64,000 nt of DNA from Campylobacter gastrosuis (GTDB lineage: Bacteria; Campylobacterota; Campylobacteria; Campylobacterales; Campylobacteraceae): positions 1-64,000 of the forward strand of contig NZ_JANURM010000008.1 in the NCBI RefSeq assembly GCF_030249845.1, read 5' to 3'. Under the pieces are notes generated by a model. The model had not been told where the DNA came from and did no database searches. It saw nothing but the letters and a program-made list of their open reading frames with translations. The position numbers and the translations under genes were made by a program. How positions within the stretch are numbered: the first letter of the stretch is position 1; every line of letters begins with the position of its first letter. This document shows, one piece after another, positions 20,368 to 30,019 of this stretch.

Positions 20368-21498
20368 TTAGTCTTGCTTATAACGCATATAAGCTGGGAT
20401 GTCGTAGTCTTGTTCTTGCTGTGAGAGATACTCATCGCCACTGACCCTTTTTAGGATTAGTTTTCGCTCTTTTTTGACTAGATTTTCATCGTTTGTTACT
20501 GGTTCACTGACTGGTTTTTTGTCGCTTTCAAGGTCAAAACCTGTTGCGACGATTGTTACTTCAACCCTGTTATTTTCAAAATTCTCATCACTTGTCGTGC
20601 CCCAAATGATATGTGCCTCTTCATCAGCAGCATTTTGAATAATCTTCATCGCCTCAACCATTTCAAACATCGGTGTTGATGGGTTGATTTTAAAATTTAC
20701 AATAACGCCCATAGCGCCATCAATCTTTAAATCGCCTAAAAGCGGTGATTGTATCGCCTCTTGTATCGCTTCAATGGCAGCATTTTCGCCCTCTGCCTTG
20801 CCAACGCCCATTATTGCCATACCTCTATGGCTCATAATAGTTCTAACATCGGCAAAGTCAATATTAACGTAGCCATTGCCCAAAATCACCGAGCTCATAC
20901 CGCCAACAGCACTTGCTAGGACATTATCAACAAGCTTAAAGCACTCATCAAAGGTCGCCCTTTTATCCATTGTAACAATAAGCTTGTCATTTGGGATCAC
21001 GACAATTGAGTCGCACTCTTTTCTAAGCTCTTCAAGCCCCTCTCGCGCTAATCTGTTTCGCTTTTTGCCCTCAAACTCAAACGGCAGCGTAACAACAGCA
21101 ATCGCTAACGCACCGCTATCTTTTACCGCTTGTGCCACCACCGGCGCTGCTCCTGTGCCTGTGCCACCGCCAAGACCAGCTGAGATAAAAACAATATCCG
21201 TACCTTCAAGCATACTTTTTATCTCATCATAGCTCTCATCAGCCGCACCCTTGCCGACCTTTGGGTCCATACCAGCACCAAGCCCACGTGTGAGCTTCTC
21301 ACCGATCTGAATTTTTGAGTGTGCTTTTGAATTTTTAAGTGCTTGTGCGTCTGTGTTAGCCACAATCAAATCAATATCAAGCCCTGAATAATCAGTGATT
21401 ATGCGATTTATCATATTGCCACCGCCACCGCCGACGCCGATAGCCTTTATCTTTGTGCCATAAATATTGTTGTTTTCTTCAACCTTAAAACCACTCAT
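20368..21498 (-). CDS. ftsZ: Cell division GTPase FtsZ
   Basis: Tubulin homologue that polymerises into the Z-ring. 376 residues with GVGGGGGNMI near 21-30, the tubulin signature GGGTGTGAAP near 110-119, NDKLI near 154, and the short C-terminal tail DIPAYMRY that binds FtsA. AAGGAG lies before the ATG. It follows ftsA by 9 bases and ends at a strong terminator. Confidence 0.98.
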   Translation of the reverse strand: MSGFKVEENNNIYGTKIKAIGVGGGGGNMINRIITDYSGLDIDLIVANTDAQALKNSKAHSKIQIGEKLTRGLGAGMDPKVGKGAADESYDEIKSMLEGTDIVFISAGLGGGTGTGAAPVVAQAVKDSGALAIAVVTLPFEFEGKKRNRLAREGLEELRKECDSIVVIPNDKLIVTMDKRATFDECFKLVDNVLASAVGGMSSVILGNGYVNIDFADVRTIMSHRGMAIMGVGKAEGENAAIEAIQEAIQSPLLGDLKIDGAMGVIVNFKINPSTPMFEMVEAMKIIQNAADEEAHIIWGTTSDENFENNRVEVTIVATGFDLESDKKPVSEPVTNDENLVKKERKLILKRVSGDEYLSQQEQDYDIPAYMRYKQD

Positions 21499-21507
21499 AA
21501 AATCTCC

Positions 21508-22929
21508 TTAAAAAAACCAGTTTATTATTTTTTGCCAAATTTTTACTAAAAAGTTTGGCTCTTTTTTCTGCTCGCCTAAATTTGAAATATCAAGCAAGTC
21601 GCTCTTTTCGTCCTGCGTTTTTATCTCAAAACCACCGCCTATTTCATCTTTTTTCTCATCGTTTTTTTCTATCTCTATCTCATCTTTGACATTTAAAAAA
21701 CTATCAGAATTTTTTGATTTTGGTATATTTTCGCCCTTGTATCTCATTCTCTTTTCAGAATCAATCTCATAAGGTGTAAATTTACCAGCACCATAAAGGC
21801 AAAGTCCGACTACGCAAGAATTTGCAGGGTCGCTCATCACCTCATAAAAGCCCTCTAAATTCTTAGGCTTAGCCACCCTAACTCTCATCTGTGCAAACAT
21901 CAAATCAGCTATCTCTTTAAAGCCTTCAAGCTTTGTCATACCGCCAGTAAATACAATGCCAGCACCGATAGTCTCTTTTAATTTTTCATTTGTTTTTTGC
22001 GCCTCTTGTATGCTTGAAAGCACCACGCCTAAATTCTCTTCAAGTCTGATTTGAATAGGTTTTGAAAGCACGTCAAGCGAAAAGGTCTTACTCTCTTTCT
22101 CATCGCCAAGAAGCGGGACTTCAATAAAATCAACCGACTTTGACATTAAATTTGCGTAGTTGATTTTTAGCTCCTCCGCCTTTGAAATAGGCGTTTGAAG
22201 TGCGATTGAAAGGTCGTTTGTGATTCTACCTGAGCCAAGCGGAAAGAAGTAGTTAAAGATAATTGAGTTGCCGTGATGAATGACAATATCTGTCGTAGAA
22301 CTGCCAATATCAACCAAAACCACGCCTAATTCTCTCTCATCATCGCTTAAAGTCGCAATCGCCGAAGCGTAGCCTGAAAGCACGAGATTGTCAATTAAAA
22401 TTCCAGCCTTTTTAATGGCACTTCGTATGTTGCTTACCATAGATGTTGGAGCGATGATGATATGGGTTTGCACTTCTAGTCTGCTACCAGTCATACCAAG
22501 CGGGTCTTCAATGTTATCTTGCTCATCTACCTTAAAATTATACGGCAAAACGTGAATTTTCTCGTAGTTTGTCGGCATATCCACCTTGTAAGACTCCGCT
22601 GACTCCATAACACGCTCAATCTCACGAAGTGTAATCTGATGATTTGGGATATTTACCACGCCCCTGCTATTTACGCTTTTTACGTTAGCACCAGAGATTG
22701 ATACGACTACTCTATCGTATCTAGTCCCAGCTATCTTTTGTGCTGTATTGAGTGCGTTTTTAACGGATATCGCAACCTCTTCAATGTTGCTAATCGCTCC
22801 ATTTTTTACGCCCTGAGATTTCTCTTTGCCAATGCCGATTATTCTTACGACACCAGCCTCATCTTGCTCGGCAATAACAGCACGAGTTTCAAAAGAGCCG
22901 ATGTCAATGCCTAAAATTTTAAGACCCAA
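21508..22929 (-). CDS. ftsA: Cell division protein FtsA
   Basis: Actin-like ATPase that tethers FtsZ to the membrane. 473 residues. It has LGIDIGSFETRAVIAE at the start, VVLVDIGSSTTDIVIHHG near 203, and a C-terminal amphipathic helix (FLVKIWQKIINWFF) for membrane binding. A charged, low-complexity linker of about 60 residues precedes the helix. The start is TTG, supported by AAAGGT eight bases upstream; no ATG is available nearby. Confidence 0.96.
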   Translation of the reverse strand: MGLKILGIDIGSFETRAVIAEQDEAGVVRIIGIGKEKSQGVKNGAISNIEEVAISVKNALNTAQKIAGTRYDRVVVSISGANVKSVNSRGVVNIPNHQITLREIERVMESAESYKVDMPTNYEKIHVLPYNFKVDEQDNIEDPLGMTGSRLEVQTHIIIAPTSMVSNIRSAIKKAGILIDNLVLSGYASAIATLSDDERELGVVLVDIGSSTTDIVIHHGNSIIFNYFFPLGSGRITNDLSIALQTPISKAEELKINYANLMSKSVDFIEVPLLGDEKESKTFSLDVLSKPIQIRLEENLGVVLSSIQEAQKTNEKLKETIGAGIVFTGGMTKLEGFKEIADLMFAQMRVRVAKPKNLEGFYEVMSDPANSCVVGLCLYGAGKFTPYEIDSEKRMRYKGENIPKSKNSDSFLNVKDEIEIEKNDEKKDEIGGGFEIKTQDEKSDLLDISNLGEQKKEPNFLVKIWQKIINWFF

Positions 22930-22934
22930 GATTT

Positions 22935-24395
22935 TTACCTTTTAATGTATTCTTCAACTTTATAGCGTTTTTGCAGCTGCATAACCAAATCCTGCATAAT
23001 TTCGCCATTTTTTAGGTTTGCGATATTTTCACTAACCAAATTTAGATTTTCATTATCTGTGTTAGTAAGCAACTTTTGTTCCAAAATTTCGTATATTACA
23101 GCCTTTTTGCCTAACACAACATAACCTTTTTTGTTAGTAGAAGCAAATACTTGATCTATAAAATTTCTACTCTCAAACATATCAAGTCCGTCTATATCAT
23201 CAGCCTTTGCCCTGCTTATCTCCACCTGTTTTAAGCCATTTGTGTCAAAATTTTTAAGCTCGGCTTTGACTAAATTCTCTAAATTTTCACGCTCTTTTAT
23301 CTCTAAAAGCTTTTCTTTGACCTGCTCTTTTGCTGCCTCAAAGCTCATAGGTTTTGGCGTATCAATCTTAACTACCTTTGAAATAACGTATCCGCCGTTA
23401 TAAACGATAGGTTTTAGGATATCGCCTATCTTTATATCCTTTAAATTTTCAACCTCAAAAGTAGCATTATCATCGGTAAAATTTATGGTTTGATTTGCCA
23501 CGATTTCGCCCTTTTTAAACGAAACGTATTTTTGCAAAGCCTCTGTCTTGCTCTGCTCTAAATTATAGTCATTTTTGACCTGCTCTTTTACATTTTCAAA
23601 GGCTAAAATTTTATCATCGCTATCTTTGTAACGCTCTTTATTCTCTTGATAGTAGGCATTTAGCGTGGCTTCATCGGCGTTTTTATCGGTTGTCGGAATA
23701 AAAATCGTATCAAAAGTATATGAAGTCTTTGTCATATAGCTATTTTTACTGCTCTCCCAAAGCTTTTTAAGCTCATCATCGCTTACATTTATATTGGAAT
23801 TTTGAGCTGTTATGATTTTTATTGCGACCTTATCTTGCATATAAAAGGCACTCATCATCAGCTCAATGTCCTGCTGTGTTGGCTTTGTGTTGATTAGATA
23901 GTTTAGCTTATCAAGCAGGACAACCCGCTCTAAGCCCTTTTCATAATCTCTTTGATTTATCTTAGCACGTCTTAAAATATCCTTGTATAAATTCTCATCA
24001 AAAACGCCGTCTTTGTGAAAATTCTCATCAGCAATAATGTATCTTACGACGTCTTCTTTACTGGCTAAAAGCCCTAAATCATCGGCATAATTTAGCAGTA
24101 AATTTTCACGTATAGCAGCATCAAGTGCTATCTTACTAAGTCCGATTTCATTGGCTTTTTCTTCTGTTAGCTGTCCGTTAAAGATTGAGTTATAATAGCC
24201 GTAAAGTTGAGAGTATTTTTCATTTAGCTCTTGGACGCTGATATTTCTATGTCCTACTTTTGCAACCGAAGTCGCACGATTTTTGTTTAAATCATAAGCA
24301 CCCCAGCCGACAAATCCAGCACCGACAAAGGCTATCGTGCTAACCCAAATAGTTACGACAAGATATTTTTTATGTTTTTGCATCCAAGTTATCAT
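22935..24395 (-). CDS. Membrane-anchored SurA/PpiD-like chaperone
   Basis: 486 residues: a short cytoplasmic tail, one membrane helix (about 11-33), then a periplasmic SurA_N-type chaperone domain (VAKVGHRNISVQELNEKY, about 44 onward) and helical C-terminal regions. A typical parvulin catalytic signature is not obvious, so prolyl isomerase activity is unproven. It should help fold exported envelope proteins. The ftsA start lies 6 bases beyond its stop; this gene order is conserved in C. jejuni. Confidence 0.85.
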   Translation of the reverse strand: MITWMQKHKKYLVVTIWVSTIAFVGAGFVGWGAYDLNKNRATSVAKVGHRNISVQELNEKYSQLYGYYNSIFNGQLTEEKANEIGLSKIALDAAIRENLLLNYADDLGLLASKEDVVRYIIADENFHKDGVFDENLYKDILRRAKINQRDYEKGLERVVLLDKLNYLINTKPTQQDIELMMSAFYMQDKVAIKIITAQNSNINVSDDELKKLWESSKNSYMTKTSYTFDTIFIPTTDKNADEATLNAYYQENKERYKDSDDKILAFENVKEQVKNDYNLEQSKTEALQKYVSFKKGEIVANQTINFTDDNATFEVENLKDIKIGDILKPIVYNGGYVISKVVKIDTPKPMSFEAAKEQVKEKLLEIKERENLENLVKAELKNFDTNGLKQVEISRAKADDIDGLDMFESRNFIDQVFASTNKKGYVVLGKKAVIYEILEQKLLTNTDNENLNLVSENIANLKNGEIMQDLVMQLQKRYKVEEYIKR

Positions 24396-24495
24396 AATTA
24401 TCCCTTAAAATTCACAAATAAAATTGGCTGATTTTACCTATTTTAGCCTTTAAATAACGTTAAAAAACCGCTTTTAATAACATTTTTTGTTAGTG

Positions 24496-25068
24496 TTAGT
24501 TAGTAAATGATAGTTCAAGCAACTTACAGCTATTTTCAAGTATAGCAATATCCTTTGCAAGCTGTTGTGGCGTCCTGCCAAAGGCATAAACGCCATAACC
24601 CTTAATCACCATAATGTTGCTATTTTTTTCTATCATATACCTGTAAATTTCAGTCCCAGCACGCTCATACCAGTCATCAAACTGCTTTGGGTCATAGACT
24701 GAAATTTCGCCAAATTTCATACATCCAAAGTAGTCTTTTGGGCGGATAAAATCGTGCTTTATGCCGTAAGCCGTGGCGTAGTGTGGCATTGTGTAGCAGA
24801 TATATTTTGCTTCGTTTAAATTTTTGTAAATATTTAGATGAATAAAGGCGTCCATACTCGCCTCATTCCAGCGATAATCCTGCTTTGATGAGAGCAAAAC
24901 CATATCGCTATCCTTTAAATCATCAAAAATTGCGTTTTGTTTGTTGATTAAAAATTGATTGCCCTCAACTCTTGATGAGATTGAGCCGTGAAAAACGCCA
25001 AAAAAATTCTTTCTAAACATAGACAAAGAGATCTTTTTTAGCTCGTCTAGTGAGTGTTTTATATCCAT
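24496..25068 (-). CDS. Class II aldolase/adducin-family protein
   Basis: 190 residues from the ATG at 25066-25068, which has AAAGGC upstream; a longer frame to 25140 has no ribosome site. The fold is that of the zinc-dependent fuculose/rhamnulose aldolase family: FHGSISSRV near 25, HLNIY near 75 and MPHYATAYG near 93 supply probable metal histidines. Substrate unknown; the family also includes methylthioribulose dehydratase and epimerases. Divergent from rsmH with a 97-base gap. Confidence 0.8.
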   Translation of the reverse strand: MDIKHSLDELKKISLSMFRKNFFGVFHGSISSRVEGNQFLINKQNAIFDDLKDSDMVLLSSKQDYRWNEASMDAFIHLNIYKNLNEAKYICYTMPHYATAYGIKHDFIRPKDYFGCMKFGEISVYDPKQFDDWYERAGTEIYRYMIEKNSNIMVIKGYGVYAFGRTPQQLAKDIAILENSCKLLELSFTN

Positions 25069-25165
25069 TTTTAAGCCTTTAAAAAAATACGCAAAATTAT
25101 ACACAATTTTATTTTTTAAGTAAAATTTTGATAAATTCACGTAAAATTTTTAAAGGTAAAAACTC

Positions 25166-26098
25166 TTGCAAAGCCCACACAAAAGCGTTTTATTAAACGA
25201 AGTCGTTAGCCTTTTTTCAGGCATAAATGGCACTTTTATTGACTGCACCTTAGGTTATGCTGGTCACTCAGAAGCGATTTTAAACGCAAATAAAAACGTA
25301 AATTTAATAGCTTGCGACAAAGATGATGAGGCGATAGAATTTAGCAAAAAACGGCTTGAAAATTTTAAAGATAGGGTCAAAATCATCAAAAGTCCGTTTT
25401 CAAAAATTTTAGATAATTTAGCAGATGATGAGATAAAAAATGTTAGGGCGATTTTGGCTGATATTGGCGTTAGTTCGCTTCAACTTGACAAAAATGAACG
25501 TGGTTTTAGCATAAACTCAGACACCCTTGATATGAAAATGGATAAGAGCCAAAATTTAAGCGCTTTTGATGTAGTTAATTCATATTCAAAAGATGATTTA
25601 AAGCGGATTTTTTTTGAATACGGCGAACTAACAAACGCAAAATTTTTAGCTCAAAAAATAGTAGAGCAACGAGCCAAAAAGTCCATAACTACGGCAAAAG
25701 AGCTAACTAACATAATCGGCAAAAAAAGCGTTAATCACAGAAGTGTTAGCGAGGCGATTTTAGCTTTTCAGGCGATTAGGATTGAGGTAAATAACGAGCT
25801 AAATGAGCTTAAAATTTTGCTTGATAGCATTAAAAATTCGGCGTTAAGTGAGTGCATTGTTTGCGTGATTAGCTTTCACTCGCTTGAAGATAGGATAGTT
25901 AAAAACGCCTTTAAATCGTGGCAAAAAAGCTGTATCTGTCCGCCAAACGCACTTAAATGCCTTTGTGGTAACAACCACGAAATCGGCAAAATCATCACAA
26001 AAAAGGCACTAACGCCAAGCGTTGATGAGATAAAAGCCAACTCACGAAGTAGCTGTGCAAAGCTTAGGGCGTTTAAAATAGGAACAAAAAATGTCTGA
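25166..26098 (+). CDS. rsmH: 16S rRNA (cytosine(1402)-N4)-methyltransferase
   Basis: Methylates N4 of C1402 in the decoding centre. 310 residues with DCTLGYAGHSEAIL near 27-40, LADIGVSSLQLD near 92, GFSINSD near 107, and the C-terminal ISFHSLEDRIVK. The start is TTG with AAAGGT nine bases upstream. As in many bacteria it is followed by a small FtsL-like gene, overlapping by 8 bases. Confidence 0.95.
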   Translation: MQSPHKSVLLNEVVSLFSGINGTFIDCTLGYAGHSEAILNANKNVNLIACDKDDEAIEFSKKRLENFKDRVKIIKSPFSKILDNLADDEIKNVRAILADIGVSSLQLDKNERGFSINSDTLDMKMDKSQNLSAFDVVNSYSKDDLKRIFFEYGELTNAKFLAQKIVEQRAKKSITTAKELTNIIGKKSVNHRSVSEAILAFQAIRIEVNNELNELKILLDSIKNSALSECIVCVISFHSLEDRIVKNAFKSWQKSCICPPNALKCLCGNNHEIGKIITKKALTPSVDEIKANSRSSCAKLRAFKIGTKNV

Positions 26099-26384
26099 AA
26101 ATTTAGAAAAAGATGAGCTTTTAAAGCTTCACGACATTGAGCAAACAAGGGAGCAAAATTTAGGTTTTAAAACGCTGATGATAGCCTATTTATCGCTTTT
26201 AATCGCACTTTGTCTATTTTTGCCAAAAATTTACATCGCAAACCAAATCTACCACATAAGTCGCGATATTTCAGAGATTAGCACGAAGCGAGATGTCCTT
26301 TTAGAAGAGAACCGTGCCCTTAGAATAAGGCTTGAAAACATTAAATACAAATACCAAATTTTAAACCCATTAGAGCAAAATTAA
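26091..26384 (+). CDS. FtsL-like small bitopic membrane protein
   Basis: 97 residues: cytoplasmic N-terminus, one membrane helix (about 29-49, MIAYLSLLIALCLFLP), then a short coiled coil (DISEISTKRDVLLEENRALRI). Size, topology and position directly after rsmH match FtsL, the divisome scaffold that pairs with FtsB. Sequence conservation in this family is low, so the assignment rests on position and shape. Confidence 0.65.
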   Translation: MSENLEKDELLKLHDIEQTREQNLGFKTLMIAYLSLLIALCLFLPKIYIANQIYHISRDISEISTKRDVLLEENRALRIRLENIKYKYQILNPLEQN

Positions 26385-28306
26385 TGCTAAATGCCCTAAA
26401 ATCTATCAAAAAATCCTATGACCCAGTAAATTTTCATCTCATACACTCGCTAAAAGCGACCCTTGCCGTCGCACTTAGCGCGACTTTTGCCTACACGTTT
26501 TTTGGCTTTGTCGGGGCTGTTTTTGCCGTAAATATCTCAATGAGTATATTTTTTTTAGCAAACATTGAAGGCACGGACACCCAAAGGCTACAATTTATCC
26601 TGCTTTATATCGTTTTAGCCTGCATTTTTGTGCCGTTTGTAAAGCCACTTATCCAGCTTGGCGTGTGGCTCTGTGTGGTCGTGTTTTTTTGGGTTTTTAT
26701 CATCGGCATTAGTGCGATTTATAGCGAGAATTTAAACAAAATTTTACTAGCGACAAATATCACTGGATTTACCGGTCTTATCGTTTATGGCAACAGCGGC
26801 TTAGATATTAAAAACACAATTGCTGGTATCATCATCGGAGGTGTTATTGCTGGTGTGATTAGGGTCGGTAAATTCGTAAAATACGGCAAATTCACCATAA
26901 AAAGCATCTCACTTTTAATCAAAGAGCTAATTAACGCAACAAACAACATTGATAATGCAAATTTTAGCAAACACATAAACGAGTGCTTTGCTAGGATTGA
27001 TGAATTTAAGGCGTTGTTTTCAAACGACAGCATAAATATCAAGGATGCAAGTTTGATTAAAAACCAAACAAGGGCGATTTTTTATATCTATAAAATTGAA
27101 GAGATTACCCTTTTAATCAGCTCAATTTCGCCATTTTTTAGCAGGATTGATGATAAAATTTTGCTAAAAAATGCAAAAAATGAGCTAATTTTTAACCTAA
27201 ATGAGCTACTTAAAATTTTCACAAAAGAACAAATTAGCTTTAAAACCGACACGCTAAATGAACTAAAAAACAGCAATTACAAGGTATTTTGTAGCTCACT
27301 TGCTGCCATTTTTGCCAAAATTTCACTCATCAAAGATGGCAACGATGATAAAATTGAGTTTAAATCAAATAGCAAAATTAGCCTTAGCGAGTTTTTAAAC
27401 AGCATAAATTTAAAAAATCAAACCACGCTAAATTCGCTAAGACTTAGCGTTTGTATGTGCGTTGCGGTGTTTATCTCACAGGCGTGGCACATAAATCACG
27501 GACTTTGGATCGCAATTGCCGTGATGAGCCTTAGCAAAAACAACAGATATATGCTAAAAAATGCCGGCAGGGACAACATCGTCGGCGGATTTTTTGGCTT
27601 TTTTATCGGATTTTTAGCCATTAGTTTGTTTAAAAATAATCTTTTTATCCACGTTCTAGCCGCACTTGGTATGTTTTTTGTATTTTATTTTAAGGTGTAT
27701 AAACAGATAGTTTTTACCACGATTTTTATGAGTGAGTTTTGCATTATCTATTCATTTATTAGGAGCGATTTTTTAGATGTTGTAATGCTTAGGCTCTTTG
27801 ATATTTTAATCGGTTTTGGGCTTGTTTTTGTCATTTCAATGCTGACTTTGCCAAAAGACAGAAGCGAATTTAACGCTAAATTTAAGAAAATTCTAAACGA
27901 TTTTACCGATTTTATACAAAATAATCTTACGAATTTTAGCCAAGACGGATTCTTAAAATACCAAAATACAATTATTAAAGATATTAGCGACTACAAAGAG
28001 CTACTTGATAATGTAAAGCTAAAAAACATTGATAAGGTTTATATCAACTTAAACAAAATAAACGGCGGTATCATAAACCTAAAAACGTATATAAATGAAA
28101 ATAAAATAGAAAACGATGTGAATTTACAAAGCGATATAAAAACGCTCAATTCAAGGTTTGAGATGCTAAATAAAAAGATTGACGGACTGCCATTTTACTT
28201 TATCAGCGAGATTGATGATAAGTTAATTTACAAAGATGACGCTAAAATTTCAAAGCTCATAATGCAAATTGCACTTATGCAAAACGAGCTTTATACGCTC
28301 ATTTAG
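26384..28306 (+). CDS. FUSC-family inner membrane protein
   Basis: 640 residues with two blocks of membrane segments: about 20-160 and about 355-480, each followed by a cytoplasmic helical region. This duplicated layout matches YccS/AaeB-type FUSC proteins, thought to export aromatic acids or related compounds. The ATG overlaps the previous stop (TAATG). It ends four bases into the convergent gene at 28303. Confidence 0.75.
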   Translation: MLNALKSIKKSYDPVNFHLIHSLKATLAVALSATFAYTFFGFVGAVFAVNISMSIFFLANIEGTDTQRLQFILLYIVLACIFVPFVKPLIQLGVWLCVVVFFWVFIIGISAIYSENLNKILLATNITGFTGLIVYGNSGLDIKNTIAGIIIGGVIAGVIRVGKFVKYGKFTIKSISLLIKELINATNNIDNANFSKHINECFARIDEFKALFSNDSINIKDASLIKNQTRAIFYIYKIEEITLLISSISPFFSRIDDKILLKNAKNELIFNLNELLKIFTKEQISFKTDTLNELKNSNYKVFCSSLAAIFAKISLIKDGNDDKIEFKSNSKISLSEFLNSINLKNQTTLNSLRLSVCMCVAVFISQAWHINHGLWIAIAVMSLSKNNRYMLKNAGRDNIVGGFFGFFIGFLAISLFKNNLFIHVLAALGMFFVFYFKVYKQIVFTTIFMSEFCIIYSFIRSDFLDVVMLRLFDILIGFGLVFVISMLTLPKDRSEFNAKFKKILNDFTDFIQNNLTNFSQDGFLKYQNTIIKDISDYKELLDNVKLKNIDKVYINLNKINGGIINLKTYINENKIENDVNLQSDIKTLNSRFEMLNKKIDGLPFYFISEIDDKLIYKDDAKISKLIMQIALMQNELYTLI

Positions 28307-28788
28307 TCCTTGTAGGCTACGAGTTTATTAAGGACGTATTGTTCTAAATTTTTCTTTGAAACGTCATCTTTTAGGGCTTGATTGTAAATTTCTTCAACGA
28401 TTTTTGAGTATTTTTCATAGCTAAAATACGGAAAATGCACTGCCCACGCATCTTTAATCAACCTAAAACTTATCTCTTTTCTAGCCCAAATTTTAAACAT
28501 ATCAAAGCCGATAAATATCAAAGATGTAACGACAGCCGTGCCGATAATTGAGATATGAGTATCAACCTTAACCAAAAAATGGTGCGTTAAAAGCAAAATA
28601 GGCAAAAAAATCATAACGCAAATTAGTGCGTAAATTTGATACGTTCGTTTGTAATTAAAGCGAAAATTTAGCTTAGCCCCATCAACTAGCATACCCTCAT
28701 TATAAAGGCTGTTTGCCTCTAGCAAATCCCTAAACAACACTGGCTTTTTTGAGATGACAAAAACCGCTTGTAAAACCCTATCTTTCAT
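28303..28788 (-). CDS. Hypothetical membrane protein
   Basis: 161 residues with two membrane helices (about 50-69 and 80-97) and charged cytoplasmic ends. No recognised domain. The ribosome site AGGAT precedes the ATG. It is convergent with the FUSC gene (4-base overlap) and divergent from dat. Confidence 0.65.
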   Translation of the reverse strand: MKDRVLQAVFVISKKPVLFRDLLEANSLYNEGMLVDGAKLNFRFNYKRTYQIYALICVMIFLPILLLTHHFLVKVDTHISIIGTAVVTSLIFIGFDMFKIWARKEISFRLIKDAWAVHFPYFSYEKYSKIVEEIYNQALKDDVSKKNLEQYVLNKLVAYKD

Positions 28789-28826
28789 CTTTTATCCTAA
28801 ATTTTTGCAAAATCATATCAAAAACT

Positions 28827-28835
28827 TGCTAAAAT
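28827..28835 (+). promoter_or_regulatory. Candidate extended -10 of dat
   Basis: TGCTAAAAT (28827-28835), 26 bases before the dat ATG, in a T/A-rich setting. Confidence 0.5.
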
Positions 28836-28860
28836 CTTGCAAAATTTTAAAGGGGCAAAA

Positions 28861-29730
28861 ATGAGTAATGAACTAAGTGGTGTGGTTTTTATAAACGGCG
28901 AATTTAAAGGTGCAAACGAAGCAAAAATCAGCGTTTTTGACCGCGGATTTATCTTTGGTGACGGGGTTTATGAGGTCGTGCCTGTGGTGCTTGGGCAGCT
29001 TGTTGATAAGGCTGGATTTTGGCAAAGATTTAAAGATAGTTTAAGTGCGATTGAGCTAACCCTACCCTACTTGCAAGATGAATTTGAGGCGATTTTAAGG
29101 CAAATAATTGCCAAAAATGAGCTAAACGAGGGCGGAATTTATATACAAATCACGCGTGGCGTGGCAGAAAGAACCTTTGAGTTTGTTAAAAATATCACTC
29201 CAAGCGTATTTATCTTTTGCTACAAGGCTGATGTTTTAAATCCAGAGTTAGCAAACAGCGGCATTAGCGTGGTTAGCGTTGATGATATTAGGTGGAGACG
29301 CCGTGATATCAAGTCAATCTCGCTTCTAGCCCAGTGCCTAGCCAAAAATGAGGCGGTCAAAAAGGGTGCGTATGAGGGCATAATGGTAGAAAATGGTGTC
29401 GTTAGCGAGGGTTGTAGTTCTAGTGTTTTTATCATAAAAGATGACGTTTTGATAACAAAACCGCTCTCAAACGAGATTTTACCCGGAATTCGTAGGCAAA
29501 ATTTGCTAAAAATCGCCACCGATTTGGGGCTAAAAATAGAGTTTAGAAATTTTAGCATTAATGAAGTTTATTTGGCTAACGAAGCATTTATTTCAGCTGC
29601 CACGCTCATACTTTTACCAATCATCAAAGCCGATGAAAGGCTAATAAATGGCGGTAAAATTGGCAAATACACCAAAAAATTAAGAGAAATTTATGCTAAT
29701 AATTTAATAAACGAAGCTAAAAATTCCTAA
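28861..29730 (+). CDS. dat: D-amino acid aminotransferase (class IV PLP enzyme)
   Basis: Interconverts D-alanine and D-glutamate with their keto acids, feeding peptidoglycan synthesis. 289 residues from the ATG at 28861, which has AAAGGGG upstream. Motifs: SVFDRGFIFGDGVYEVVPV near 24-42, the PLP lysine in RRRDIKSISLLAQ (about K151), and SEGCSSSVF near 180. The FGDGVYE pattern favours D-alanine transaminase over branched-chain transaminase. murF, which uses D-Ala-D-Ala, lies nearby. A broken copy of its 3' region follows at 29855. Confidence 0.88.
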   Translation: MSNELSGVVFINGEFKGANEAKISVFDRGFIFGDGVYEVVPVVLGQLVDKAGFWQRFKDSLSAIELTLPYLQDEFEAILRQIIAKNELNEGGIYIQITRGVAERTFEFVKNITPSVFIFCYKADVLNPELANSGISVVSVDDIRWRRRDIKSISLLAQCLAKNEAVKKGAYEGIMVENGVVSEGCSSSVFIIKDDVLITKPLSNEILPGIRRQNLLKIATDLGLKIEFRNFSINEVYLANEAFISAATLILLPIIKADERLINGGKIGKYTKKLREIYANNLINEAKNS

Positions 29731-29735
29731 AAATC

Positions 29736-29771
29736 GCCCTAAATCTAGGCAAATCCGCTAAGATTTAGGGC
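29736..29771 (+). terminator. Hairpin behind dat
   Basis: An 11-bp perfect stem (GCCCTAAATCT / AGATTTAGGGC) with a 14-base loop, five bases after the dat stop, followed by TAAATTTAG. Confidence 0.65.
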
Positions 29772-29854
29772 TAAATTTAGCTTTAAATTCTCAATTTTAA
29801 CGCACTAAATTTAGCACTTATCAAAAAGCTTAAATTTTAATTTTATCTTTTTTA

Positions 29855-30016
29855 AATGAAATTTTACCCAAAATTCACAGGCAAAATTTGCTAAAAATCG
29901 CCACCGATTTGGGGCTAAAAATAAAGCATTGATGAAGTTTATTTGGCAAACGAAGCATTTATTTTGGCTACCACGCTCATACTTTTACCAATCATCAAAG
30001 CCGATGAAAGGCTAAA
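29855..30016 (+). pseudogene. Duplicated fragment of dat
   Basis: These 162 bases match dat positions 29470-29645 closely. A 14-base deletion (where dat reads GAGTTTAGAAATTTTA) breaks the frame, and there is no start codon or upstream coding part. The last 60 bases are nearly identical to the parent. It therefore reflects a recent local partial duplication with no coding capacity. Confidence 0.85.
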
Positions 30017-30019
30017 ATT

